64,000 nucleotides of DNA from Butyrivibrio fibrisolvens (GCF_037113525.1 NZ_CP146963.1:992001-1056000); one strand, 5' to 3'. Shown: positions 7,957 through 16,877, counted from the stretch's first letter. Numbers and translations: made by a program. The notes: generated from the sequence alone by a model not told the origin.

Positions 7957-8270
7957 TATAAAAAATGATCATTATTATCTTGAAAAGATATCGCATTTAT
8001 AGTAATTCACATGAAGGATGTAGATTTACAGGGGCTAAATGAAAACGAAGTCCTTCTTGATTCAATGCTCTTTAGAATGATTCAGATTTCTGAAAATGCT
8101 AAGAAGCTATCACTGGAGTATAGGCTGAAAATAGTAAAATTCCGTGGGATGCAATGTCGGGGCTTAGAAATCGGATAGTACATGATTACGGAAATGTGGA
8201 TCTTGAGATTGTGTATGAAACGCTTAAATACGATATTCCGGAGCTTATGGAGCAATTAAAAGACAACTAG
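7949..8270 (+). pseudogene. HepT-like toxin (DUF86), two frameshifts
   Basis: ATG 7949 overlaps the end of the MNT gene by 8 bases, as in intact MNT/HepT operons. Three frames must be joined: MDNIKNDHYYLEKI, then VIHMKDVDLQGLNENEVLLDS...ISENAKKLS, then KIPWDAMSGLRNRIVHDYG followed by LEIVYETLKYDIPELMEQLKDN. The last part holds the HepT RNase motif RxxxxH (RNRIVHDYG), so the catalytic residues remain but the reading frame does not. Shifts lie near 8000 and 8130. The toxin is therefore inactive unless strong frameshifting occurs. Confidence 0.8.
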
Positions 8271-8328
8271 ATATAACGTTGTTTAAAGGAAGGCTGTCAC
8301 GGCAGAATTTAATTACATCATCAATTGC

Positions 8329-8364
8329 TTAATTGCATCATTTTAACAAATTTGATGCAATTAA
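8329..8364. repeat. 12-bp perfect inverted repeat
   Basis: TTAATTGCATCA at 8329-8340 is exactly complementary to TGATGCAATTAA at 8353-8364, with 12 bases between. There is no T-tract after it, so it is more like an operator or a boundary scar than a terminator. It sits between the HepT remnant and the HsdM remnant. Confidence 0.5.
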
Positions 8365-8405
8365 CGTTGGCAATGAGTATTATGAGTGTTATTATTTAAC
8401 ACGCC

Positions 8406-8720
8406 GTGAACACTCCTTTGATGCTCTCCAAGATTGTGGATGCTATGGACGAGATATATTCCATGATGGAGGAACTTCACCAGACCGATATTCGTGGGGA
8501 TGTATATGAGTACCTTCTTTCTAAGATTGCTCAGTCTGGCGTTAACGGCCAGTTCAGAACCCCGAGACACATCATCCGTATGATGGTGGAGATGATGGAT
8601 CCGAAACCTATGGACTTTATCTGCGACCCAGCTTGCGGAACTTCAGGCTTCCTTGTAACCAGCGGAGATTACTTAAGAGAAAAATACAAGAAGTCTAATA
8701 TCAAAGGATTATGGAAATAG
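8406..8720 (+). pseudogene. Fragment of a type I restriction-modification methylase (HsdM)
   Basis: The 104-residue frame is an internal piece of HsdM. It has the helical N-terminal domain end (DIRGDVYEYLLSKIA), the region GQFRTPRHIIRMMVEMMDP and the SAM-binding motif I DPACGTSGFL. A full HsdM has about 500 residues and would continue to the NPPF motif, which is absent. There is no ribosome-binding site before the nominal GTG. No HsdS or HsdR gene is nearby. This is a leftover of a deleted restriction system. Confidence 0.8.
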
Positions 8721-8869
8721 TCGTCTAAACATGTTATAATCCAAAACCGTATATTGCTACTTGTGTCAAGGGAAATCCAATATTTTGTAGTTTTTTTCTG
8801 ATGCAAGATGTAATTCAAATGTATGGATCACAAAAGTGAACATCGTTCAATAATTTTTTAGGAGAGAAC

Positions 8870-9316
8870 ATGATTTCTGTATCAGATTTACAAACAATTA
8901 AAGAATTATTCAAGGAAAAAGGATGTGGGGAAGGTCTTATTCTGGCAACGTACAAGCAGGGAGCAAAAAATAGTGGTCTCGTAGGGGGAATGTTATATTC
9001 ATACTATGGACTTATGTTAAATGTTACTTCAAATGGAATAGGTGTATTCTATATTGAAAACAAAGATCCAGCAGCTGCAATTTTGACAATGAACTTTAAG
9101 AAAGCAACGATTAAAGAAGATTCATACTTCTTTATACCAAAAGATGAGATTGTAAGTCTTAAGGTGAAAAATTACAATCCTCTGAATAAAAAGATTAAAC
9201 TTATCCAGATTGCGCTGAATAATGGGATGGTTCATTACTTGCAGGCAGTTGTTAATGATAAAGTAGCAACCTATAATTCTGAGTCAGTAGAAAAGTTTTT
9301 TGAAGCTTATAAGTAG
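8870..9316 (+). CDS. Hypothetical protein, 148 aa
   Basis: The gene has a good ribosome-binding site (AGGAGAG, five bases from the ATG). The product is soluble, has alternating short hydrophobic strands (GVFYIENKDP, YFFIPKDEIVSLKVKNYNP, LIQIALNNGMVHYLQAVV) and could adopt a PH-like beta-barrel with a C-terminal helix, as in several small Firmicutes proteins. That fold guess is weak. I do not recognise a family. Confidence 0.6.
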   Translation: MISVSDLQTIKELFKEKGCGEGLILATYKQGAKNSGLVGGMLYSYYGLMLNVTSNGIGVFYIENKDPAAAILTMNFKKATIKEDSYFFIPKDEIVSLKVKNYNPLNKKIKLIQIALNNGMVHYLQAVVNDKVATYNSESVEKFFEAYK

Positions 9317-9557
9317 ATTCTTTTGTAAAGGCATTAAAAAGTATATTCAGGATTATCCTATCAGAATATCTCTGAATCACAAAAACCGCCTTACTACTTT
9401 TTGACTACTTTTCATGTCCATGATTTTCCCAGATATTCGTAGTTATTACACAAACTGTGATATTATAGTTCTGTCACCATGATATATGAACACAATTTTT
9501 ATCCCGCAACGGTGCGCATTCCAGGGAATAACTAAGAATTACAAGGAGTCAAAATTT

Positions 9558-10013
9558 ATGATAAATATTCTTTTCGTATGTCACGGCAACATCTGCCGTT
9601 CACCAATGGGCGAATACCTTCTTCGCGATATCGCATCAAGAAAAGGCTGGACTGAAGCTGACATCCACATAGAATCAGCTGCGACCAGTACAGAAGAGAT
9701 AGGCAATCATGTATATCCGCCTGTAAAGAAACTTCTTGAAGATCATGGCATTAACTGCAGCAAAAAAAGAGCAAGAAGAATTAAACACGACGAGTACTGG
9801 AACTGGGATTATATCATTGCATTCGATAATGAGAATGTAAGAGAGATAGCAAGAATCTGTGGTCCCGATATAGGCCACAAAGTTCATCTTCTAAAGAGCT
9901 ACACAGGCGATAGCGGCGAGATCGCAGATCCCTGGTACACAAGAGATTTCCAGACCTGCTATGACGAAACCTACGCCGGCTGCGAAGAACTACTTAAAGT
10001 TCTGACTAGGTGA
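9558..10013 (+). CDS. Low-molecular-weight protein-tyrosine phosphatase
   Basis: From ATG 9558, which follows AAGGAG by 8 bases, the protein has 151 residues and starts INILFVCHGNICRSPMGE. The CX5R active-site loop is C8-HGNIC-R14-S. The general acid loop appears as EIADPWYT near the C-terminus. Enzymes of this family remove phosphate from tyrosine (and sometimes arginine) residues. The length is normal. The gene converges on leuA, and the 244-base gap holds long hairpin element A. Confidence 0.93.
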   Translation: MINILFVCHGNICRSPMGEYLLRDIASRKGWTEADIHIESAATSTEEIGNHVYPPVKKLLEDHGINCSKKRARRIKHDEYWNWDYIIAFDNENVREIARICGPDIGHKVHLLKSYTGDSGEIADPWYTRDFQTCYDETYAGCEELLKVLTR

Positions 10014-10036
10014 AGTACCAAAATTAGATGATATAT

Positions 10037-10242
10037 AAGACAGGCAGTTTATTAAGTATTTTAGCGCTCTTTGAGAAGGATATAAAATTCAAGAGCTTGA
10101 TAGATAAAGTATTATATTCTGTTTGGGATTCACATGTTTGAGCGAAGCGAGTTTGAATCCCAGAATATAATACTTTAGATATTAAGCCTTGAATTTATAT
10201 CATTCGAAAGAGCGCTAAAATACTTAATAAACTGCCTGTCTT
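10037..10242 (+). repeat. Long hairpin element, copy A
   Basis: The outer arms 10037-10072 and 10207-10242 are a perfect 36-bp inverted repeat. Inside, a conserved mid-stem motif (left ATTCAAGAGCTTGATAGAT, right AGATATTAAGCCTTGAAT) and an inner stem (AAGTATTATATTCT with AGAATATAATACTT) lead to a 7-bp stem GGGATTC/GAATCCC that carries an apex with TGAGCGAAGCGAGTTT. The inner part, about 10086-10196, is 111 nt. It lies between two convergent genes. There is no T-tract, so it is not a simple terminator. Copies B and C share the apex and layout but have unrelated outer arms. Confidence 0.85.
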
Positions 10243-10257
10243 CAGTATACGGTAATT

Positions 10258-12255
10258 TTAGTTTCTTGCACTTGTACGATACTGTACAGGTGTCATTCCG
10301 TATTTTTTCTTAAAGAGTCTGTTGAAGTGTTCCACGTTCTGGTAGCCGGATGCTTCTGCGACTCGTTCAACTTTCATATTTCCGTTCTTTAGCAGTGTAG
10401 AAGCTTTCTTAAGCCTTACCTGTTTCAAGTTCTCACCAAATGTCTTGCCGCTCTTTTCCTTGATGTATTTGGAAAGGTATGGCTTTGAGAGATAGAACTT
10501 ATGGGAGAGATCTTCAAGTGTTACTGTGAGGAAGTTCTCCTGGATATAGTTGATGATAGCGTTGATTCGCTCATCCTTGTTGCTGAGGAGTTCTTTGATC
10601 TGTTCGAGCTGATTTACTGCTACGCACAGAGCGTTGATGGATGAACGGATGATATCTTCATCGCTGCCTACGCCCCAGTAAGTCTGGTTATCCTTGGTGA
10701 TACCAACATATGCGATAGCCTTGGAAGATGAACCCTTTGAAAGAGCGTGCTCTTCGTAGGTTGAAAGTTCGTAGGTTATATCAAAGTACTGCTTGAGGCC
10801 ATTACTTACAGCATCGAGACGACCGTTACCTGAAGCTTCGATAACATGCTCTTTTCCTCCATGAAGGATAGTGATCTCTGCAAGGATGCCTTCGCCCTGT
10901 TTGAAGTGACATTCAATGATCTGGAATACGCCGGCGCCTCTGACATATTTGGAATCGAACTCTTCCTTGATACGCTCAGGTGTAAGCTCTGCGTGCTCTC
11001 TGTCTGAGATGCCTTTCATTGTGTAGCTGACATCAGGCTGCATTTCCTTAGGAATAGTAAGGCCGTATTTGGTCTTAAGGATGAAGCTTACGCCACCCTT
11101 ACCTGACTGGGAATTGATCCTGATAACGTCGCCTTCGTACTTTCTGCCAAGATCCTGAGGATCGATCGGAAGATAAGGAACGGTCCAGAAGCCATTGTCC
11201 TTACCTTCTGTATGCCAGTTAAAGCCCTTGGAGATAGCATCCTGGTGAGAACCTGAGAATGCGGTGAATACAAGAGCACCGGCATAAGGTGTACGCTCGT
11301 GGATGTGCATTCCTGTAAGTCTTTCATAGGTTTCGCCCACTTCCTGAATGTTTGAGAAGTCAAGAAGAGGATCAATACCATGGGAAAACATGTTTACAGC
11401 AAGTGTTACGATATCGACATTACCTGTACGTTCGCCGTTACCAAAGAGTGTACCTTCGATACGGTCAGCGCCTGCAAGCATGCCAAGTTCAGCATCACTT
11501 ACACCGCTTCCTCTGTCGTTGTGAGGATGGAGTGATAATGTAACGCTGTCGCGATATTTGAGGTTCTTATGAATATATTCAACCTGAGTTGCGAATACAT
11601 GAGGCATTGCAATTTCAACTGTTGTAGGAATGTTGATAATGACCTTGTGATCCGGAGTTGGCTTCCAGACGTCAAGTACGGCATTACATACGTCGACGGC
11701 ATAGTCGACTTCTGTTCCCGGGAATGACTCAGGAGAGTATTCAAAAGAGAAGTTGCCTTCAGTTTCCTTGGTGAGCTTATCAAGAAGCTTAGCGCCTTCA
11801 ACAGCGATCTTCATGATCTCATCCTTATCCTTATGGAAGACCTGCTCACGCTGAGCTACAGATGTTGAATTGTAGAGGTGGATGATAGCACGTGGAGCGC
11901 CTTTTACAGCTTCGAAAGTCTTCTGTATGATATGCTCTCTTGCCTGTGTGAGAACCTGAATAGTAACATCTTCAGGGATCATGTTCTTCTCGATAAGAGT
12001 TCTTGCGAATTCAAACTCTGTGTCCGATGCTGCCGGGAAGCCGATCTCTATCTCCTTGAAGCCAAGCTTTACGAGCATTGTGAAGAACTCAAGCTTTTCT
12101 TCAAGACTCATGGGCTCTATCAGGGCCTGGTTACCATCGCGAAGATCTACGCTGCACCAGATTGGAGGATGATCGAGATAGTCCTTTTTGACCCAATCGT
12201 AGGTGCATGTCGGTGGCATGAAATACTGTTTCTGGTACTTCTGATAATTTTTCAT
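10258..12255 (-). CDS. leuA: 2-isopropylmalate synthase fused to an AraC-type DNA-binding domain
   Basis: The 665-residue product starts as a normal LeuA: catalytic barrel with WCSVDLRDGNQALIEP (R39, D40) and metal-binding SLHPHNDRGSG, and NGERTGNVD. A LeuA allosteric (leucine-binding) domain follows at about 430-555. The last 100 residues or so (about 560-665) are a complete double helix-turn-helix of the AraC/XylS type: LEDLSHKFYLSKPYLSKYIK..., then VAEASGYQNVEHFNRLFKKKYGMTPVQYR. Classical LeuA ends before this. LeuA condenses acetyl-CoA with 2-oxoisovalerate in leucine synthesis. The fusion suggests that leucine sensing and gene control may be joined in one chain. The ATG has a GGAGGAG ribosome-binding site. 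No other leu gene is nearby. Confidence 0.92.
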   Translation of the reverse strand: MKNYQKYQKQYFMPPTCTYDWVKKDYLDHPPIWCSVDLRDGNQALIEPMSLEEKLEFFTMLVKLGFKEIEIGFPAASDTEFEFARTLIEKNMIPEDVTIQVLTQAREHIIQKTFEAVKGAPRAIIHLYNSTSVAQREQVFHKDKDEIMKIAVEGAKLLDKLTKETEGNFSFEYSPESFPGTEVDYAVDVCNAVLDVWKPTPDHKVIINIPTTVEIAMPHVFATQVEYIHKNLKYRDSVTLSLHPHNDRGSGVSDAELGMLAGADRIEGTLFGNGERTGNVDIVTLAVNMFSHGIDPLLDFSNIQEVGETYERLTGMHIHERTPYAGALVFTAFSGSHQDAISKGFNWHTEGKDNGFWTVPYLPIDPQDLGRKYEGDVIRINSQSGKGGVSFILKTKYGLTIPKEMQPDVSYTMKGISDREHAELTPERIKEEFDSKYVRGAGVFQIIECHFKQGEGILAEITILHGGKEHVIEASGNGRLDAVSNGLKQYFDITYELSTYEEHALSKGSSSKAIAYVGITKDNQTYWGVGSDEDIIRSSINALCVAVNQLEQIKELLSNKDERINAIINYIQENFLTVTLEDLSHKFYLSKPYLSKYIKEKSGKTFGENLKQVRLKKASTLLKNGNMKVERVAEASGYQNVEHFNRLFKKKYGMTPVQYRTSARN

Positions 12256-12527
12256 AATAATACTGCTCCTCCATAATCTGGCTATGCTAAAAACATTTAT
12301 TTTAAGGCGTTTATAGTCTTGTTTCTTGATGTTTCTTATACATACATCGGAACGTAATGTTATTTTTATAATAATTAATTTGATAAAACTTATCTTAGCA
12401 CATAAAAATAAATAATATAGTGATATATTTAATCACTTTGGTTGATATTTTTTAACATGATTTTAAATTGGTTAAAAAAGAAACTGCTATTTGTTTAAAG
12501 GCGTGTATGTGTGGGTGTTATAAGGTT

Positions 12528-12556
12528 TTGACATAAACTACTAATTGAGGTAGTAT
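12528..12556 (+). promoter_or_regulatory. Sigma-A type promoter for the FAD oxidoreductase gene
   Basis: TTGACA at 12528-12533 is followed, after exactly 17 bases, by TAGTAT at 12551-12556. This predicts a start near 12563 and a leader of about 160 bases before the ATG at 12722. The rest of the 466-base gap (12256-12721) includes AT-rich DNA upstream of leuA in which I see no T-box and no other gene. Confidence 0.65.
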
Positions 12557-12721
12557 ATTAACTCGGCCCTGACGCTATATAAGTCCCACAGGGAAGCATT
12601 TTGTGGTATTATATAAGTGCTTTTTTGTGGCTTTGGGGGCGATATTTATATGATCACGATATTCATGGCAGATGCTATAAATATAGATATCGATGATCAG
12701 GCAGATAGGAGATTTCTTATT

Positions 12722-14128
12722 ATGGAAAAAAATTATGACGTTATCATTGTCGGAGCAGGCCCTGGCGGAATTTTCTGCGCTTATGAGCTTAAAGAAAAAA
12801 GACCCGACATGAAGATTCTTCTTATAGAGAAAGGACGCAGCATTGAAAAGCGTCAGTGTCCTAAGCGTGTAACCGGAGTTTGTGCTCATTGCCAGCCTTG
12901 TTCTATTACAACAGGATTTGCAGGTGCAGGTGCATTCTCTGATGGTAAATTATCTCTTTCACCTGATGTAGGTGGTACTCTTCCTGATATTCTTGGCTAT
13001 GATGAAGCTACCAAGCTTATTCATGAGTCTGATGAAATATATCTTAAATTCGGTGCAGACAAGAGCGTATATGGTGTTGACAAGGCAGCAGAGATCCGTG
13101 AGATCAGAAGAAAGGCTATCAACGCTAACCTTAAGCTTGTTGAATGCCCTATCCGTCATCTTGGAACAGAAGAGGGATATAAGATCTATGGTCTTTTACA
13201 GAAGCACCTTGAAGAGGTTGGCGTAGATCTTCTTTTCAATAGTCCTGTAGCATCTCTTGGTATCGAGAATGGTCAGGTTACAAGTGTTACTACAGAAAAG
13301 GGTGAGACATTCTGCTCAGACAGAGTTGTTATCGCTGTTGGCCGTGACGGCGCTGACTGGTTCAAGGATCTTTGCCATGAAGTTGGTATCGAGACTAAGC
13401 CTGGAACAGTTGACGTTGGTGTCAGAGTAGAGGTTCGTGATGAAGTAATGCAGTTCCTTAACGAGAACCTGTATGAAGCTAAGCTCATCTATCACACACC
13501 TACATTTGATGATAAGGTTCGTACATTCTGTACTAATCCTTCAGGTGAGGTTGCTACAGAGTACTATGACAACAACCTTGCTGTAGTTAACGGACATGCA
13601 TATAAGGCTCAGGAGTACAAGACTAACAATACTAACTTTGCTCTTCTTGTATCCAAGAATTTCACAAAGCCTTTCAATACTCCTATTGAATATGGTAAGC
13701 AGATCGCACAGCTTTCAAACATGCTCTGCGGCGGCAAGATCCTTGTTCAGACATACGGCGATTTCAAGCGTGGAAGACGTACAACAGATGAGCGTCTTTG
13801 CAGAAATAACCTGATTCCTACACTTAAGGATGCAGTACCTGGAGACCTTTCCCTGGTATTCCCTCACAGAATCATGGTGGATCTTGATGAGATGATCCAG
13901 GCACTTGATAAGGTTACTCCCGGTATCGCTTCAGAAGAGACTCTTATGTATGGTGTTGAAGTTAAGTTCTATTCCAACAAGGTTATCGTTGATAAGAACT
14001 TCGAGACAAGCATTAAGGGACTTCATGCAATCGGTGACGGCGCAGGTGTTACAAGAGGCCTTCAGCAGGCCAGTGCTAACGGTATAAGCGTTGCCAGAAG
14101 CATTCTTGCAGCAAAAGAAGGAAACTGA
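12722..14128 (+). CDS. FAD-dependent oxidoreductase (COG2509-like)
   Basis: The start at ATG 12722 is chosen because it follows AGGAG and puts the FAD-binding Rossmann motif (YDVIIVGAGPGGIFCAYEL) at the N-terminus. The protein is about 468 residues. It has a Cys-rich segment CPKRVTGVCAHCQPC, a glycine loop GFAGAGAFSDGKLSLSP, and a C-terminal FAD motif LHAIGDGAGVTRGLQQASANG. This is the pattern of the uncharacterised FAD dehydrogenase family common in Firmicutes; substrate unknown. The four Cys residues might bind an iron-sulfur cluster or zinc, which is an inference. Upstream frames back to 12617 have no good ribosome-binding site. Confidence 0.88.
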   Translation: MEKNYDVIIVGAGPGGIFCAYELKEKRPDMKILLIEKGRSIEKRQCPKRVTGVCAHCQPCSITTGFAGAGAFSDGKLSLSPDVGGTLPDILGYDEATKLIHESDEIYLKFGADKSVYGVDKAAEIREIRRKAINANLKLVECPIRHLGTEEGYKIYGLLQKHLEEVGVDLLFNSPVASLGIENGQVTSVTTEKGETFCSDRVVIAVGRDGADWFKDLCHEVGIETKPGTVDVGVRVEVRDEVMQFLNENLYEAKLIYHTPTFDDKVRTFCTNPSGEVATEYYDNNLAVVNGHAYKAQEYKTNNTNFALLVSKNFTKPFNTPIEYGKQIAQLSNMLCGGKILVQTYGDFKRGRRTTDERLCRNNLIPTLKDAVPGDLSLVFPHRIMVDLDEMIQALDKVTPGIASEETLMYGVEVKFYSNKVIVDKNFETSIKGLHAIGDGAGVTRGLQQASANGISVARSILAAKEGN

Positions 14129-14205
14129 TAACTTGTATATTTTTTGAATTTGAATCATAGAACTGGTAATGCAGTAATCTATCATTTAATTTGAGACTAT
14201 AGAAT

Positions 14206-15288
14206 ATGACTTTTTGGCAGAAGCTTTTTTCTCACAAAAATAAAATAAATACAGTTGTAATATGTGTATTGGCATGCCTTGCTTTAAGCGGGTGTGCCAA
14301 TCCTTTTAAAGGTGGCAAAGACAGTATCAGCGTAGTTCTTACAACAGGCTTTGCTGAGGATGAGGTCTTTCGTATCGAGGATATTTCCTGCAGTCTTGCT
14401 GAGGTTGAACTATACCTTGTGAATACTCAGAATTCATATCAGAGTACACTTGGAGGCAGTATCTGGGACGCTGATCCGGGACTTACTGAGAGCCTTAAGA
14501 CTTCATGCCTTGCCCGCCTTGCCCAGATCAAGACCATGGTCCTTCTTGCACAACATAATGGCATAATGCTTGATGATTCTGAGAAAAAAGCTGCTCAGAA
14601 TGCTGCAAAAGAGTATTATGAATCTTTGTCTGAAGCAGATATCAAAGCAATGGACAATGTGACCTGCGATACCATTCAGACTCTTTATGAGGAACAGGCA
14701 CTTGCAGGTAAGCTTTATGAGTACACTATCAGGGATATAAATCCTGAAGTAAGTGATGATGAAGCCAGAACCCTTACGGTTCAGCAGATACTTCTTAAGA
14801 CTTACGAGACGGATGATTCAGGTAACAGAACCGAGATGTCTACAGATAGTAAAGCCAAGGTTTACTCAAAAATGAAGGAAATTCAGGCACAGCTTGATGA
14901 GGGTGCATCTTTTGAAAGCATGGTTGAGACTTACAATGAAGCTGAAGAAGGCACTGTTTCCTTTGGAAAAGGCGAAGTTGATGTAAATCTTGAGACGGTT
15001 GCTTTTAATCTGTCAACAGACCAGATTTCAGATATAATAGAAACAGAAGATGGTTACATGCTCATAAAGTGTGTTACAACCTTTGACAAAGAAGAAACAG
15101 AACTCAATAAAGTTCGAATTGCAGAGGAACGCAGAAGTCAGGCCTTTGCAGAAGAGTATGATGAGTTTGCCAAGGGTCTTACCAGAGAGATCAACAGTCA
15201 GCTTTGGGACAGTATCACACTCTGTGATGATCCGGAAGTTACGACCAAAGATTTTTTTGATATATACAATAAGTATTTTGAGGATTAG
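14206..15288 (+). CDS. PrsA-like foldase lipoprotein (parvulin domain)
   Basis: The 360-residue protein has a lipoprotein signal ending in LALSGC, so it sits outside the membrane. A helical SurA/PrsA-like N-terminal domain follows. A parvulin-type peptidyl-prolyl isomerase domain spans about residues 190-300 (VQQILLKTYE..., AQLDEGASFESMVETYNEA, FNLSTDQISDIIETEDGYMLIKC). It would help secreted proteins fold after export, fitting a cell that secretes many carbohydrate-active proteins. The gene follows the oxidoreductase after 77 bases and is five bases before an acyltransferase gene. Confidence 0.85.
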   Translation: MTFWQKLFSHKNKINTVVICVLACLALSGCANPFKGGKDSISVVLTTGFAEDEVFRIEDISCSLAEVELYLVNTQNSYQSTLGGSIWDADPGLTESLKTSCLARLAQIKTMVLLAQHNGIMLDDSEKKAAQNAAKEYYESLSEADIKAMDNVTCDTIQTLYEEQALAGKLYEYTIRDINPEVSDDEARTLTVQQILLKTYETDDSGNRTEMSTDSKAKVYSKMKEIQAQLDEGASFESMVETYNEAEEGTVSFGKGEVDVNLETVAFNLSTDQISDIIETEDGYMLIKCVTTFDKEETELNKVRIAEERRSQAFAEEYDEFAKGLTREINSQLWDSITLCDDPEVTTKDFFDIYNKYFED

Positions 15289-15293
15289 GTGAC

Positions 15294-16334
15294 ATGGGTA
15301 AGAGGGAAACCTGGGTAGATTGCATAAAAGTTCTGGCATGTACATTGATCCTTGTGGGCCATTTGCTTCAGGGACTTAAGCGCACCGGGATACTTGTGCT
15401 TAGCGCTGATAGAACTTTTAACTACGCCTTTTTTATATGGTTTATATACCTTTTTCATGTACAATTGTTTTTCCTTTGCAGCGGTTATCTCTACGAACGC
15501 AGTCAAAAAGCCGGTTCTTTTAAGGACTGGCTTTCTAATATAGGCTATAAGCTCGTTGCTTTGGGCGTTCCATACTTTGTTTTTTCACTTATAACATGGC
15601 TTTTAAAGAGCAGCTTTGTAGATCTTGTAAATATCAGAACAGGGCACCTTTATACCTTTCTTCTTGCATCGCCTGCACTGGCTCAGTACTGGTATTTATA
15701 CACTCTGTTCTTTTTGTTCCTTTTTATTCCTAACGTAAAAAATCCAAAGATACTAGCAGTAATACTTGTAGTATTCTCCGTATTATATATTTTCTCAGCC
15801 AAATTTGTAGTATGCTTTGTTCCCTATTCCATGGCCCAGTACGGCTTCTGGTTTGTACTTGGCATGACCATGCAAAGCCTTGGATTTGCTGACCTTGCAC
15901 CTAAAAAGAGAATACTATTATTATCTCTTGTTCTTATTATCCTGTTTACAGGATTAGCCTGTGCTCTATATTCAAACGGATACAGAGCAACCTTCACAGG
16001 ATGGACGATCTTCCTTGGAACCATGGCCTGCCTTGGACTTTGCATGTTGTTTAAGTTTATCGAAGCTGCAGGATTTGAAAGTAAAGCTATCACACTTCTA
16101 TCTAAATATACTTTTCCTGTATATCTGTTACATACGATATACGCAGCAAGTGTCAGAACACTTCTGATCGTGCTCAAGATCAGAAATATTCATATCCACA
16201 TAATCCTTGGCTTCCTCGCAGGAACACTTGGTTCAATACTCACCGCCTGGATATTCGAAAAGCTGGTATATCCTGAGTTTGTAATTTATCCATGGAAGGT
16301 AATAGGCAGGTTAAGACATAAAACATCTTCATAA
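15294..16334 (+). CDS. Membrane acyltransferase, acyltransferase-3 family
   Basis: The 346-residue protein begins KRETWVDCIKVLACTLILVGH, the typical first helix with the catalytic His of acyltransferase-3 proteins, and has about ten membrane helices. Members O-acetylate or succinylate surface sugars or cell-wall polymers. The gene starts five bases after the PrsA-like gene, so the two are likely co-transcribed. The last segment is basic and cytoplasmic. Confidence 0.85.
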   Translation: MGKRETWVDCIKVLACTLILVGHLLQGLKRTGILVLSADRTFNYAFFIWFIYLFHVQLFFLCSGYLYERSQKAGSFKDWLSNIGYKLVALGVPYFVFSLITWLLKSSFVDLVNIRTGHLYTFLLASPALAQYWYLYTLFFLFLFIPNVKNPKILAVILVVFSVLYIFSAKFVVCFVPYSMAQYGFWFVLGMTMQSLGFADLAPKKRILLLSLVLIILFTGLACALYSNGYRATFTGWTIFLGTMACLGLCMLFKFIEAAGFESKAITLLSKYTFPVYLLHTIYAASVRTLLIVLKIRNIHIHIILGFLAGTLGSILTAWIFEKLVYPEFVIYPWKVIGRLRHKTSS

Positions 16335-16502
16335 ATAGTTAGATTACAAGAATAATATTTTGTATTAGTTATCTGATCTTCCAAACAGATACTAACAACA
16401 TCCTATGATTTCATTTATTGATAAATAATAATGTTCGTAAGTAGTTTATAAAAGTTTAAGAACTACTAAATCTCGTATAAATACTGCATTTGATAACACT
16501 TA

Positions 16503-16529
16503 TTAGCACTCACGATGACTGAGTGCTAA
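16503..16529. promoter_or_regulatory. CIRCE operator (HrcA binding site)
   Basis: TTAGCACTC, nine bases, then GAGTGCTAA is a perfect copy of the CIRCE consensus. HrcA represses chaperone genes from this site and is released during heat shock. Here it lies eight bases before the -35 box of the htpG promoter. CIRCE normally controls dnaK and groE operons, so a perfect CIRCE at htpG puts this Hsp90 in the HrcA regulon. Confidence 0.95.
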
Positions 16530-16536
16530 TTTTTTA

Positions 16537-16565
16537 TTGACTTTTAGTCACCCGAGAATTAATAT
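16537..16565 (+). promoter_or_regulatory. htpG promoter
   Basis: TTGACT at 16537-16542 is separated by 17 bases from TAATAT at 16560-16565. The predicted start is near 16572, which gives an untranslated leader of about 335 bases before htpG. The adjacent CIRCE supports this as the regulated promoter. Confidence 0.8.
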
Positions 16566-16621
16566 TACTAAGTGAGCAAATTTCAGTATTTCGCTCAAGT
16601 CACATTTAGCAAAAACATCAA

Positions 16622-16877
16622 CTCAAACTTCTATAATCTTTATTGTGGAGGCGATATCGTAGTTTGGGCAGATGCTCCTGATATAATCCTCGATCGTTAT
16701 CCGTACGAGGAGTGTCCAGGGGCATCGTATGTAGAATCGTACTACAACTCCCCGTTCCCATAACCTTAATGCGAACGAGTCAAGCCCCTACGACGAGAGG
16801 CAAGGTAGATCGAGGATTATATCAGGAGCATCTGCCCGGCACAACCTTCCCTCCACACAACTCAGCCGAAGTTTGAG
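16622..16877 (+). promoter_or_regulatory. Large folded leader of htpG mRNA
   Basis: Three nested perfect helices can close this region: CTCAAACTTC/GAAGTTTGAG (16622-16631 with 16868-16877), TGTGGAGG/CCTCCACA (16644-16651 with 16850-16857) and a 30-bp helix (16666-16695 with 16808-16837). The enclosed 112 bases contain further small stems such as AGGGGC/GCCCCT (16718-16723 with 16784-16789). The ribosome-binding site (AGGAGG, 16892-16897) lies just outside. Its placement between a heat-shock promoter and htpG suggests a regulatory or stabilising RNA. The segment GCGAACGAGT near 16771 loosely resembles the apex of the A/B/C hairpins. Confidence 0.7.

Noticed and set aside
10037..10242. Element A as an ordinary bidirectional terminator of two convergent genes
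   Set aside because: There is no T-run on either side, the stem is far too long, and the apex is conserved at two other loci that are not between convergent genes.
11878..12276. 132-codon plus-strand frame opposite leuA
   Set aside because: It is antisense to the well-supported leuA coding sequence and has a Cys-rich, unlikely composition.
12256..12616. T-box riboswitch upstream of leuA
   Set aside because: The conserved T-box antiterminator sequence (AGGGTGG-ACCGCG type) is absent from the minus strand.
16572..16763. 63-codon frame across the htpG leader
   Set aside because: It has no ribosome-binding site and lies across the long inverted repeat; the base pairing explains the sequence better than coding.
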